Shown: positions 9,059 through 17,607 of the stretch, in pieces
Numbering within the stretch: the stretch's first letter is position 1
How the letters are laid out: the number at the start of each line of letters is the position of its first letter
Assembly (NCBI GenBank): GCA_022824315.1
Contig: JAJEAC010000007.1
Location: 39,306 to 103,305, forward strand
Direction: 5' to 3'
Source: Silicimonas sp.
Lineage (GTDB): Bacteria; Pseudomonadota; Alphaproteobacteria; Rhodobacterales; Rhodobacteraceae
Length of the DNA stretch: 64,000 bases
Notes under the pieces: model-generated
The model's input: only the letters and a program-made list of their open reading frames with translations
What the model was told of the DNA's origin: nothing
Database searches by the model: none
Translations under genes and position numbers: made by a program

Positions 9059-11581
9059 CTACTCGCGGGCGCGGAGGATGCGTGCCGGCCGGGCGGAAAG
9101 CGGCCCCCAGGCAAAGACCAGTCCCGCAGCGAGCGTGGCCGCAACCCCGCCCGCGACGATCAGGAGCGCCGAGACGGGCTCAAAGCCGTACTCGACATCC
9201 ATCACGAAGTGCATCACGCCCCAGCCCGCAAGGCCGCCCGCGATGATCGCGACGATGCCTGCGGCGGCTCCCAGTACGGCGGAGCGCATGGCGAAGCTCC
9301 GCAAGATCGTCTTGCGCGTTGCCCCAAGCGTCTTCAGGACAGCGGCTTCGTAGGTTCTGGCATGGGCGCCTGCGGCCACCGCGCCAATCAGCACGACGAT
9401 GCCTGTCAGGAGCGTAGCCAGCGCCCCGTAGGTGATTGCCGCGGCAATGCCGGCGAGTATTTCGGCTACGCGGCTGATCGCGTCCCTGACGCGGATCGCG
9501 GTGACGTTGGGATAGGTGCTCGAGACATCTCGAAGAATCTCGGCTTCCGCTGCGGCATCCGCGTAGACGGTCGAGATGAAGCTGTGCGGCGCGCCGGCCA
9601 GCGCCCCGGGATTCATCGAAAGGATGAATCCGATGCCGGCTGTCGAAAAGTCCACCTCGCGGAAACTCGTCACCTGGGCCGTGATGTCGCGGCCAAGGAT
9701 GTTGACGGTGATTTCGTCGCCGATGGCGAGGCCCAGTTCGAGCGCCTCTTCCGTGGCGAAGCTCACTTGCGGGGCGCCTTGATGTCCCTGGGGCCACCAT
9801 TCGCCGTGGGTGATGACGGTCCCGTCCGGCGGTCGGTCCGAATAGGTGACGCCCCGGTCGCCTTGCAGGACCCAGTGGTCGCCACCGGTTTCCGAGGCTG
9901 GTCGCCCGTTGATTTCGGTGATGATGCCCCGCAGCATCGGTGCGCTCTCGATCTGCGAGACGGCAGGATTGTCGAACAGGCGCGTTCGAAACCCATCCAT
10001 CTGGTCAGGCTGGATGTCCACCATGAAGAATGCAGGCGCGCGCTCCGGAAGATCTTGCGCGATCGCGTTCCTGAGATTGGCGTCGATCTGGCCGATCGCG
10101 GCGAGCACGGTGAGGCCCAGGCCCAGCGACAGCACCACGGAGGTGGCCTCGGATCCCGGACCGCTGACCGCGCCGAGCGCGAGCCGCACCGCGCTCAGCC
10201 CGCGCGCGGCAGGCGCGAGGCGCCGTGCCAGCACCTGGATGCCCCGCGCGGCAAGGGCCAGCAGCGCGAAGGCGCCGATCAGGCCGCCTGCCGTCGCCAG
10301 TGTCAGGATCCAGAGGCCGGATAGCGCCGCAGCCAAGGACACGAGGCCGACAACAAGGAGCAGCGTAAGCCCGATCCATGCAACACGAGGCAACCCGCGC
10401 TGCCGTTCCCCGTTCGCACGAAACAGCGCTGCCGCCCGCACCTCCTCCACGCGTGCCAAGGGCCAAAGCGTGAAGATAAGCGCGGTCAGGGTTCCGTAGA
10501 GCGCGGCTTCGGCAAGCGGCCGGGGATGAAGCGCGAACACCGCGGGTACCGGCAGTCTCTCTTCGATCACGGATGCCAGCAGGACGGGCGCCAGGCTTCC
10601 GGCGGCGATGCCGATGACTATGCCCAGGACCGTCAGGGCACCGATCTGCAGGAAATATGTCTGGAATATCGTCCGACCGTCCGCGCCCAGGGTCTTGAGC
10701 GTGGCAATGACAGCGGTCTTTTGCTCCAGGTATGCCGTGACTGCGGCCGAGATGCCGACACCGCCGACGGCCAGCCCGGCCAGCCCGACAAGCACGAGAA
10801 ACGTGCTCAGCCTGTCGACGAACACCTGGACGCCGGGCGCCCCGTTGCGTCGGTCCCGCCAGCGAATTCCGGTGAACAGTTCGTCTGCCTCCGCCTTGAG
10901 GACATCCAGGTCGGTCGTGCCGGCCAGCCTGAGCTTGTAGTTGGTCTCGAAGAGCGTACCCGTCTGGATCAGCCCGCTGTTCTCGAGCGCCGCGGTCCGC
11001 ACGATCGTGCGCGGCCCGAGCCCGAAACCTCCGCCGGCATCGTCAGGTTCATGCACGAGCGCGGCCATGAGGATGAAGTCCTGGGTCCCCATGCGGAACC
11101 GGTCTCCCGGCTCCATCCCAAGGCGGGCCATCAGCAGCGGCGCCATGACGGCGCCCGGCAAGCCGTTCTTGCCGTCCAGGGCGGTGCCGATCGGCATGTC
11201 AGGTTCCAGGACGACGTGACCCAGGAGAGGATAGGAGTCGTCCACGGCCTTCACTTGGGTGAGGCCGCGCTCGGCCGCGTCGCCGGAGCCGAACACCGCC
11301 ATGGACCGGAAATCGACCAGTTCGGCGACCTCTGCGGCAACACCATCCATCCAGGCGCGCTCTTCCTCGCCGGCAAATCGGTAGGTCAGTTCCAGGTCCA
11401 CGTCGCCGCCGAGAATCGTGGCGCCCTCGCGTTCCAGCCCGGCGCGGATTGCCTCCCGGACGCTTCCGACGGCTGTGATCGCGGCAACGCCCAGGATCAG
11501 GCAGGCAAGGAAGACGCGAAACCCGCGAATCCCGCCCCGCAGCTCTCGCCGGGCGATGCGGCTGGCAACGCGCAGGCTCAA
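9059..11581 (-). CDS. ABC transporter permease, FtsX-like (YbbP type)
   Basis: An 840-residue membrane protein of the MacB/FtsX-like superfamily with two FtsX modules. A first membrane segment (VFLACLILGVAAITAVG) is followed by a large extracytoplasmic domain, a three-helix block near the middle, another periplasmic part and a final block of helices. It pairs with the ATPase encoded just upstream; the relatives YbbA-YbbP of E. coli also lie beside tesA, as here. The start is a TTG at 11581 that overlaps the ATPase stop (TTGA), with LSLRVASRIARRELRGG following; the in-frame ATG at 11647 lies inside the ATPase gene. A role in moving lipid or lipoprotein substrates is inferred from the family. 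Confidence 0.9.
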   Translation of the reverse strand: MSLRVASRIARRELRGGIRGFRVFLACLILGVAAITAVGSVREAIRAGLEREGATILGGDVDLELTYRFAGEEERAWMDGVAAEVAELVDFRSMAVFGSGDAAERGLTQVKAVDDSYPLLGHVVLEPDMPIGTALDGKNGLPGAVMAPLLMARLGMEPGDRFRMGTQDFILMAALVHEPDDAGGGFGLGPRTIVRTAALENSGLIQTGTLFETNYKLRLAGTTDLDVLKAEADELFTGIRWRDRRNGAPGVQVFVDRLSTFLVLVGLAGLAVGGVGISAAVTAYLEQKTAVIATLKTLGADGRTIFQTYFLQIGALTVLGIVIGIAAGSLAPVLLASVIEERLPVPAVFALHPRPLAEAALYGTLTALIFTLWPLARVEEVRAAALFRANGERQRGLPRVAWIGLTLLLVVGLVSLAAALSGLWILTLATAGGLIGAFALLALAARGIQVLARRLAPAARGLSAVRLALGAVSGPGSEATSVVLSLGLGLTVLAAIGQIDANLRNAIAQDLPERAPAFFMVDIQPDQMDGFRTRLFDNPAVSQIESAPMLRGIITEINGRPASETGGDHWVLQGDRGVTYSDRPPDGTVITHGEWWPQGHQGAPQVSFATEEALELGLAIGDEITVNILGRDITAQVTSFREVDFSTAGIGFILSMNPGALAGAPHSFISTVYADAAAEAEILRDVSSTYPNVTAIRVRDAISRVAEILAGIAAAITYGALATLLTGIVVLIGAVAAGAHARTYEAAVLKTLGATRKTILRSFAMRSAVLGAAAGIVAIIAGGLAGWGVMHFVMDVEYGFEPVSALLIVAGGVAATLAAGLVFAWGPLSARPARILRARE

Positions 11582-12273
11582 ACGGCCACCGCCTGCCGGT
11601 CTTCCGGCGCGAGCTGCCCATCGAACAGGCGCACCACCCGATCGCATCGTGCCGCGAGCTCGGGCGCGTGCGTGACGAGCACCAGTGTCGCGGCGTGCCG
11701 GGCATTCAGTCCGAAGAGCAGGTCCATGATTGCCTCGCCGTTGGCCACGTCGAGATTGCCGGTTGGCTCGTCCGCAAGCAGGATGTCAGGCCTTGGCGCG
11801 GCGGCGCGCGCAAGCGCCACGCGTTGCTGCTCGCCGCCCGACAGTTGCGAGGGATAGTGATGAATGCGGTCTTCCAGTCCCATGGCGGCCAGTTCCTCCC
11901 CGGCCCGGTCGAACGCATCGTCCGCGCCCGCCAGTTCCAGCGGGGTCGCGACGTTTTCGAGTGCCGTCATCGTCGATATGAGGTGGAAAGACTGGAACAC
12001 GACGCCCATATGCTTCCTGCGGAAGCGGGCGAGGGCGTCTTCGCCAAGCGCCGTGAGGTCGTTGCCCACCGCGGCGACATCCCCGCCGGTTGCGCGTTCG
12101 AGCCCGCCGAGCAGCATGAGGAGAGATGACTTGCCTGACCCCGACGGACCGACAAGGCCCAATGCCTCGCCCCTCGCGATGTCGAGGGTGATGCCCTTCA
12201 GGATGTCAACCCGTCCGGCGTTGCCGTCGAGCGACAGGCGTGCGTCTCGCAGGGAGAGGATCGTCTCGGCCAT
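11578..12273 (-). CDS. ABC transporter ATP-binding protein (YbbA/LolD type)
   Basis: A 231-residue ATPase with Walker A GPSGSGKSS, Q-loop VFQSFHL, signature LSGGEQQRVALARA and Walker B ILLADEPTGNLD, the pattern of the LolD/MacB/YbbA group. It energises the following FtsX-like permease, with which it overlaps by 4 bp. The start MAETILSLRDARLSLDG at 12273 is supported by homology and by GGAAAG upstream. It is divergent from tesA, 40 bp apart, so the two share a promoter region. Confidence 0.94.
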   Translation of the reverse strand: MAETILSLRDARLSLDGNAGRVDILKGITLDIARGEALGLVGPSGSGKSSLLMLLGGLERATGGDVAAVGNDLTALGEDALARFRRKHMGVVFQSFHLISTMTALENVATPLELAGADDAFDRAGEELAAMGLEDRIHHYPSQLSGGEQQRVALARAAAPRPDILLADEPTGNLDVANGEAIMDLLFGLNARHAATLVLVTHAPELAARCDRVVRLFDGQLAPEDRQAVAV

Positions 12274-12313
12274 TGGCTTTCCGTTCCGGCGGTTACGAGA
12301 GGCATATGGGGTC

Positions 12314-12952
12314 ATGCGTGTGGTGCGCAACGCCGGACTTGCAACATTTTTCTCCATCGGGACCGCATGGGCGGCACCCGCGACGGTTGCGGCCCTCGGC
12401 GACAGCCTGACCCAGGGCTTTGGCCTGCCTCCGGACGACGGTTTCGTGCCGCAACTGCAACGATGGCTGGACATGCAGGACGCCGATGCGGAACTGATCA
12501 ATGCGGGCGTGTCGGGAGACACGACGGCGGGAGGCCTGAGTCGCATTGCCTGGACATTGTCGGACGACGTGGACGCGCTGATCGTCGCTCTTGGCGGAAA
12601 CGACATGCTTCGCGGCATCGACCCCGCCGTTGCCCGGGCCAATCTTGACGGCATCCTGACCGAGGCCGGACGGCAGGGCGTGCCGGTGCTCCTGATCGGC
12701 ATGGACGCGCCTCCGAACTATGGCCCGGAATACGAGGCCGCCTTCGACGCGATCTATCCGGAACTGGCCGCCAAGCACGGCACGCTGTACCACCCCGACT
12801 TTCTCGGCGCGCTGGCAGCTCTTGGGGACCGGACCACGGCCGTCGAGACATACATGCAGCCCGACGGCATGCACCCGAACCGGGACGGCGTGACGCTCAT
12901 CGTCTCCGACATCGGCCCGTCCGTGCTTGGGCTCCTTGCCGAGATCGACTGA
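12314..12952 (+). CDS. tesA: Periplasmic arylesterase / thioesterase I (SGNH hydrolase)
   Basis: A secreted SGNH-family hydrolase of 212 residues acting on acyl esters and thioesters in the periplasm. A short signal peptide (ending GTAWA) is followed by GDSLTQGFG (block I, nucleophile Ser), NAGVSGDTTAGG (block II), GGNDMLRG (block III) and DGMHPN (block V with the catalytic Asp and His). The layout beside ybbA-ybbP-like genes is the same as in E. coli and supports the name. Confidence 0.93.
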   Translation: MRVVRNAGLATFFSIGTAWAAPATVAALGDSLTQGFGLPPDDGFVPQLQRWLDMQDADAELINAGVSGDTTAGGLSRIAWTLSDDVDALIVALGGNDMLRGIDPAVARANLDGILTEAGRQGVPVLLIGMDAPPNYGPEYEAAFDAIYPELAAKHGTLYHPDFLGALAALGDRTTAVETYMQPDGMHPNRDGVTLIVSDIGPSVLGLLAEID

Positions 12953-13045
12953 GCGGCACTGTCGCGTGCGCACCTCCTGCGGCGCTTGCAATTCGCGATC
13001 GAGACCCACGCGCTTGGCCGATGCCGCGGCCGCGTGTCGCGTTGT

Positions 13046-13375
13046 TCAGGTCAGGCCGGGCTCGTCGAGCATGTGCCGTCCGGCCCGGTCCTCGACCTCA
13101 ATCACCCAAATGTCGGGATCGAACTCACGTTGCCGCGCGACCTTCCGGTCGACCTCCGCTTCGGCGCCTTCGGCAAGAACGACCCATCGCCGCTCGCCGC
13201 TGACAAGGTCGAAGGAGCGCTGGTAGCAGGTTGCCGATCCGTTGAGCGTGTTGAGCTTCACGAGCACCGCGCCTGCCGTTGCGTCGCCTTTCCGCACGAT
13301 GAATGCTGGAATCGCCGCGAGCCTCAGCCGCGTGAGGTAGGCGGCTATCCAGATTTCCGAGGTCAGGCGAGTCAT
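13046..13375 (-). CDS. DUF1491 family protein
   Basis: A 109-residue protein of an alphaproteobacterial family of unknown function. Visible landmarks are WIAAYLTRLRLAAIPAF, the block KGDATAGAVLVKLNTLNG, and a C-terminal FDPDIWVIEVEDRAGRHML. No catalytic motif or membrane segment is seen. Its ATG overlaps the stop of era by 4 bp (ATGA), so it is translationally coupled to era. In related genomes it lies between era and recO; recO is not here. Confidence 0.9.
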   Translation of the reverse strand: MTRLTSEIWIAAYLTRLRLAAIPAFIVRKGDATAGAVLVKLNTLNGSATCYQRSFDLVSGERRWVVLAEGAEAEVDRKVARQREFDPDIWVIEVEDRAGRHMLDEPGLT

Positions 13376-14280
13376 GGCGGGTCGGCCGGAAACTCGAGAC
13401 CCATCTCGCGGAAGCGTTCTGCCTCGTCCAGCCAGTTGCCGCGTACCTTTACGGCCAGGAACAGGTGGACCTTGCGGTCCAGGAATTCCGCGATTTCCCG
13501 ACGGGCCATCTGCCCGACCACCTTGATCATCTCGCCCTTCTTGCCAAGCACGATGCCCTTGTGGCCGTCACGCGCGACGTAGATCACCTGGTCGATCCGC
13601 ACGGATCCGTCCGGGTTCGTGTCCCATGACCCGGTTTCCACTGTCAGTTGGTACGGCAATTCCTGGTGCAGGCGCAGCGTAAGGGCCTTGCGCGTGATTT
13701 CCGCCGCGATCATCCGAAGCGGCATGTCCGCGATCTGGTCCTCGGGATAGAGCCATGGACCCTCCGGCAGTTCCGCAGCCAGCCAGCGGCGCAGGTCGTC
13801 CACGCCATCGCCGTTCTTCGCGGAAATCATGAAGGATCGTGCAAACGGGAACGCGCCGTTCAGTTCCTCCGCAAGTGACAGGAGCGCGGTCCGCTTGATT
13901 CGATCGATCTTGTTGATGGCAAGCGCAACAGGTGCGCGACCAGGGCCGTTCCGGAGAGAGTCCAGGATTGCAGCCATGCCGCTGGTCAGGCCGCGATGCG
14001 CCTCGACCAGGAGCACGACGATGTCTGCATCCGCGGCCCCGCCCCATGCCGCCGTGACCATGGCGCGGTCCAGGCGCCGCCGAGGCTGAAACAGGCCGGG
14101 CGTGTCAACTAGGACGATCTGGGCATTTTCCTCGATCACGATGCCGCGAATGCGCGTTCGCGTTGTCTGAACCTTGTGAGTGACGATCGCGACATCGGTC
14201 CCGACCATCCGGTTCAACAGAGTCGACTTGCCGGCATTCGGTTCGCCGATCAGTGCCACGAAGCCTGCGTGTGTGGACAT
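13372..14280 (-). CDS. era: GTPase Era, 16S rRNA maturation factor
   Basis: Era binds the 3-prime end of 16S rRNA during small-subunit assembly. The 302-residue protein shows G1 GEPNAGKST, G3 DTPGL, G4 NKID, and a C-terminal KH domain with the loop VLGKKGEMIK. The start MSTHAGFVALIG at 14280 is preferred to the in-frame start at 14313. The lepB-rnc pair that often precedes era is absent; DUF1491 follows with an overlap. Confidence 0.96.
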   Translation of the reverse strand: MSTHAGFVALIGEPNAGKSTLLNRMVGTDVAIVTHKVQTTRTRIRGIVIEENAQIVLVDTPGLFQPRRRLDRAMVTAAWGGAADADIVVLLVEAHRGLTSGMAAILDSLRNGPGRAPVALAINKIDRIKRTALLSLAEELNGAFPFARSFMISAKNGDGVDDLRRWLAAELPEGPWLYPEDQIADMPLRMIAAEITRKALTLRLHQELPYQLTVETGSWDTNPDGSVRIDQVIYVARDGHKGIVLGKKGEMIKVVGQMARREIAEFLDRKVHLFLAVKVRGNWLDEAERFREMGLEFPADPP

Positions 14281-14453
14281 GCCTGGGCGTCCTTCGAAAC
14301 TGCTTGCCCGCAATTAGGTGAAATCCCGTGCGTCCGCCAGTGCACTTCCCTTCATCGAGTCCTGGCCCTCGACCCGAATGCGCGCATCCTGCCGAGGGGA
14401 CATCCCGGATCGTTCCGGCGTGGCGGGATGGACCGAACGCAAGAGCGGGTGCC

Positions 14454-14936
14454 TCAAAACCTGCGTGCTATTGAAAAATTGAAGATGGCCGTGGTGTCCC
14501 TGTCCGGCGGGACCGTGGTCAATCGGTAATCGGTTTTGCCCAAGCGTGCCGAAAGCGTGGCGGACGCCAGAGGCAGGTAGCCGCCGATGTTGGGAATTCC
14601 GTAATCGTCTTTCAGGTCGATCGCCAGCGTTCGGTAATAGCCGAGGCCGGTGCTGATCCCGCCGCGGATTTCCGCGGGTCCGAGCGTGAAGAGGGGTATG
14701 TGAATTCCGACGATAACGAACGGCGACACCTCATCGTAGCTGTTGTGGAAAACGCCGCCCTCAAGATGCCATTCCGTGCCGGGTCGGCGCTCCCACCGCA
14801 TTCCGTAGCTCAGGCCGGGATTGAAGTTGTTGAGCGCATCGTTGCCGATGTGCGCGGAGCCGATGACGACCCCGATGTAACGATCCTGCGCATGGGCCGT
14901 TCCAGACAGCAGGAGGAGGAGGATCAGGATGCGCAT
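14454..14936 (-). CDS. Small outer-membrane beta-barrel protein, unknown function
   Basis: A 160-residue exported protein. MRILILLLLLSGTAHA is a signal peptide with an Ala-x-Ala cleavage site. The mature part has alternating polar and nonpolar strands (YIGVVIGSAHIGN, FNPGLSYGMRWERR, WHLEGGVFHNSYD, SPFVIVGIHIPLF) and ends in Phe (FNFSIARRF), the usual end of outer-membrane barrels. Its size and pattern resemble lipid A-modifying barrels of the PagP/PagL kind, but I see no catalytic set that would settle this. A purine-rich GGAGGAGGAGGA-type leader precedes the start. A 7-bp hairpin (CATCCCG/CGGGATG, 14401-14430) follows its end. Confidence 0.75.
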   Translation of the reverse strand: MRILILLLLLSGTAHAQDRYIGVVIGSAHIGNDALNNFNPGLSYGMRWERRPGTEWHLEGGVFHNSYDEVSPFVIVGIHIPLFTLGPAEIRGGISTGLGYYRTLAIDLKDDYGIPNIGGYLPLASATLSARLGKTDYRLTTVPPDRDTTAIFNFSIARRF

Positions 14937-15166
14937 TGGGACCCTGTACAAGGGAGATACCGGGATTGCCAGAGGTTCCTTGTCAGGCAGGCCGCCTCCT
15001 GCGGCCCTGACCTTCACGGCCTTTCGGTGCCCACCGGGTTCCGCGAACGCGAGGTCCCTGTTCGCGAGTCCTGCGCGGCTTTCGCCGATGGTCTGCCTTG
15101 CCCTTGCTCCGGACACGCGCGATGGAGAACACATCGAGCGGCAAACTGCTCGGGAGGAGGCGTTTC

Positions 15167-15952
15167 ATGAAGATCATTCATCTCACCGACACGCACGTCG
15201 TCGCAGGCAATGGCTCTCTGGCCGGTCTCAATCCTGCAGAACGGCTGCGCGCGGCGGTTGACTCCATCAATTCCGAACACGGTGACGCGGCCTTTGTGGT
15301 CGTGACGGGGGACCTGTCGGATTCGGGGGATGTCGCCAGCTATGAAACCTTCGGCGCCGAGATCCGGCGTCTCGAGATGCCGTTTCACCTCCTCGTCGGC
15401 AATCACGACGATATCGAGAATCTTGCCCGGGTCTTTCCCGAGTTGCCCCGGGACAATGACGGGTTCGCCCAGTCCTGCGGCGCAACGCCGTTCGGCCGAT
15501 GCCTGTTTCTCGACACGCACGTTTCCGGATCCGGTGCCGGCGAATACTGTCCCGCGCGGCTGGAATGGCTGCGCGCGGAACTGGAGCGCGACGCGGATCC
15601 GGTTTTCCTGTTCATGCACCATCCGCCCTTTCCGGTGGGAATGTCGGGCATGGACGACATCAGGCTTGCCGACGGCGACGCTTTCCATGCCTTGCTGGTC
15701 CCGCACGTTTCGCGCATCCGGCACCTCTTTTTTGGTCATCTCCACCGACCGATCTGGGGCACATGGCGCGGGATTCCCTTTTCCTGCATGCGCGGGACGA
15801 ACCACCAGATCGCCCTTGACCTCAACCGAGCGACGGACCGGGTTCTTGGCGCCCGGGAGCCGCCGGCATACGGCATCGTTCTCCTGTCCGGCGAACAGGT
15901 GACCGTGCACATGCACGACTACACGAACGCGTTCAGCACCGTTCCGATCTGA
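15167..15952 (+). CDS. Calcineurin-like phosphodiesterase (CpdA/GpdQ type)
   Basis: A 261-residue dinuclear metal phosphodiesterase. The five metal-binding blocks are present: HLTDTHVV (D-x-H), VVTGDLSDSG (GD), LLVGNHDD (GNHD), FMHHPPFPVG (H) and FFGHLHRPI (GHxH). This family includes cAMP phosphodiesterases and glycerophosphodiesterases; the sequence does not tell which substrate is used. The start follows the strong GGGAGGAGG site by seven bases and excludes the longer frame from 15098. It stands alone between the barrel gene and DUF1674. Confidence 0.9.
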   Translation: MKIIHLTDTHVVAGNGSLAGLNPAERLRAAVDSINSEHGDAAFVVVTGDLSDSGDVASYETFGAEIRRLEMPFHLLVGNHDDIENLARVFPELPRDNDGFAQSCGATPFGRCLFLDTHVSGSGAGEYCPARLEWLRAELERDADPVFLFMHHPPFPVGMSGMDDIRLADGDAFHALLVPHVSRIRHLFFGHLHRPIWGTWRGIPFSCMRGTNHQIALDLNRATDRVLGAREPPAYGIVLLSGEQVTVHMHDYTNAFSTVPI

Positions 15953-16041
15953 GGAGTCGCGCAGGTCTGCATCCACAACTTGGCGCGTTCGGTCACCTTG
16001 AGCGGAAACGCAGCGGAGTCCGGGCGGCGCCCTCGGATCCA

Positions 16042-16215
16042 TCAAAAGTCGACCGCCCGGCCTTTCCTCTCCCAGTCGCCGTAGCGAACCGGATCCGGAC
16101 CCTCCGGGCCGCCGAATTCCTCGGGCCGGTCCTTGTCCTCGGCCGTCATCTTTCGAAGCCGCTCGGCGTCGGCAAGCGCGCGCCGGGCTTCGGGAGGCAG
16201 GTCTTTCTGGTCCAT
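16042..16215 (-). CDS. DUF1674 protein (SDHAF4-like)
   Basis: A 57-residue protein with the conserved C-terminal motif EFGGPEGPDPVRYGDWERKG ending in AVDF. The eukaryotic member SDHAF4 assists flavinylated succinate dehydrogenase subunit A during assembly; the bacterial protein is presumed to act likewise. It is divergent from rsmB with 61 bp between starts. The start MDQKDLPPEARR lies just after a GGAGG-like site. Confidence 0.88.
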   Translation of the reverse strand: MDQKDLPPEARRALADAERLRKMTAEDKDRPEEFGGPEGPDPVRYGDWERKGRAVDF

Positions 16216-16276
16216 GGAGGTTTCCTTGTGGCACGGGGAAGGCCTGTTATAGGGTGCGCCGGGTTTCCCGCAAGGC

Positions 16277-17542
16277 ATGGCGATGACGAAGGCTGGGGCA
16301 GATGCGAGGCGTGCCGCGGTCGCGGCAATGACATCTGTGACGGACCGGCACCAGTTGCTGGGCGTCGCGCTGGCGCTCGCGGCGAAGGGGCTGGATCCCC
16401 CTGAGCGGGCGCGTGCCGGGCGCCTCGCGACTGGCGCGCTTCGCTGGGCAAGCCGTTCGGACAGGATGCTCGGCCCGTTCCTGAAACGTCTGCCGGAGGG
16501 TCGGGTCATGAACCTGCTGCGGCTGGCCGTGTTCGAGATGTACGTGGAGCGTGCACCGGCATATGCGGTCGTCGACCAGTCCGTGTCGCTTGCCCCGCGG
16601 GGCAAGTCTGGCCTGGTCAATGCCGTCCTGAGGAACGTGCTGCGTCGAGGAACGGACTGGGACGGTTTGCCCCTTCCAGGCCTTCCGAAATGGCTTCGCA
16701 GACGCTTGGTGGATGCCTGGGGTCGGGACGCCGTGCTGGCCATGGAGGTGGAATTCGCGGCAGGGCCAATGCTCGACCTTACGCTGCGCGATTCAGGCGA
16801 GGAGGTATCCTGGGCCAAACGGGTTGGGGCGGTGTTGCGTCCGGATGGCGGCATCCGCCTTGCCGAGGCCCGGCAGGTGTCCGACCTGCCGGGATATGCG
16901 GACGGCGCCTGGTGGGTGCAGGACGCCGGGGCCACGGTCGCGGCACGCGTGCTCGACGCGCGGCCCGGCGAGTCTGTGCTTGATCTCTGCTGCGCGCCCG
17001 GAGGCAAGACCATGCAACTGGCGGCGTCGGGGGCCACGGTCACGGCACTGGACGTCTCGAAGGAGCGCATGTCGCGGGTGGAAGAGAACCTTGTTCGCAC
17101 GGGGCTCACGGCAACCTGCATTGTGGCCGATGCATTGAACTGGACCTCGCAAGGGATGTTCGACGCGATCCTCGTCGATGCCCCGTGCTCGGGAACAGGA
17201 ACGCTGAGGCGGCACCCGGATCTCGCCTTCGTGCGCGACGGGAGCGGCATTGACGAGCTTGTCGGGCTGCAGGCAAGGTTGATTGACCGGGCAGCCCCTT
17301 CGCTCCGGCCCGGCGGACGGCTTGTCTTCTGCACCTGCTCGCTTCTTCCCGAAGAAGGGGAGGAGCAGATTGCCGCCGCGCTTTCGCGGCATCCCGATCT
17401 GTCGGTCGCGTCCCCGGCAGGCGACTGGATTGACACGCAGTGGCGCACGCCGGACGGAATGTTGAGGATTCGCCCCGACCACTGGCGTGACGATGGCGGC
17501 ATTGACGGCTTCTTCGTGGCGCGTCTGGAAAAACGGCCATGA
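16277..17542 (+). CDS. rsmB: 16S rRNA (cytosine-C5) methyltransferase, RsmB/NOP2 family
   Basis: A 421-residue protein with an N-terminal NusB-like helical RNA-binding domain (to about residue 140) and a C-terminal SAM-dependent methyltransferase. The SAM site is DLCCAPGGKT; motif IV is DAPCSGTGTLRRHPD and motif VI is CTCSLLPEEGEEQ, giving the two cysteines of the m5C mechanism. It begins the block rsmB - heparinase-like - purH - lspA - DUF3035 on one strand. Confidence 0.93.
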   Translation: MAMTKAGADARRAAVAAMTSVTDRHQLLGVALALAAKGLDPPERARAGRLATGALRWASRSDRMLGPFLKRLPEGRVMNLLRLAVFEMYVERAPAYAVVDQSVSLAPRGKSGLVNAVLRNVLRRGTDWDGLPLPGLPKWLRRRLVDAWGRDAVLAMEVEFAAGPMLDLTLRDSGEEVSWAKRVGAVLRPDGGIRLAEARQVSDLPGYADGAWWVQDAGATVAARVLDARPGESVLDLCCAPGGKTMQLAASGATVTALDVSKERMSRVEENLVRTGLTATCIVADALNWTSQGMFDAILVDAPCSGTGTLRRHPDLAFVRDGSGIDELVGLQARLIDRAAPSLRPGGRLVFCTCSLLPEEGEEQIAAALSRHPDLSVASPAGDWIDTQWRTPDGMLRIRPDHWRDDGGIDGFFVARLEKRP

Positions 17543-17607
17543 CAGCCTGACGGCGTTTCGCTATCCTGTCACCCCGAAGGCCGGTCAGGCTGCGTCGGGC
17601 AGGGGCA

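Noticed and set aside
8995..12129. Long plus-strand frames (such as 9008-10324 and 10526-11857) opposite the ABC permease
   Set aside because: They mirror the codon pattern of the minus-strand FtsX-like permease and show no motif of their own.
15014..16234. 406-codon minus-strand frame opposite the phosphodiesterase gene
   Set aside because: Only its opposite strand shows a known fold; the frame is Arg/Pro-rich and without features.
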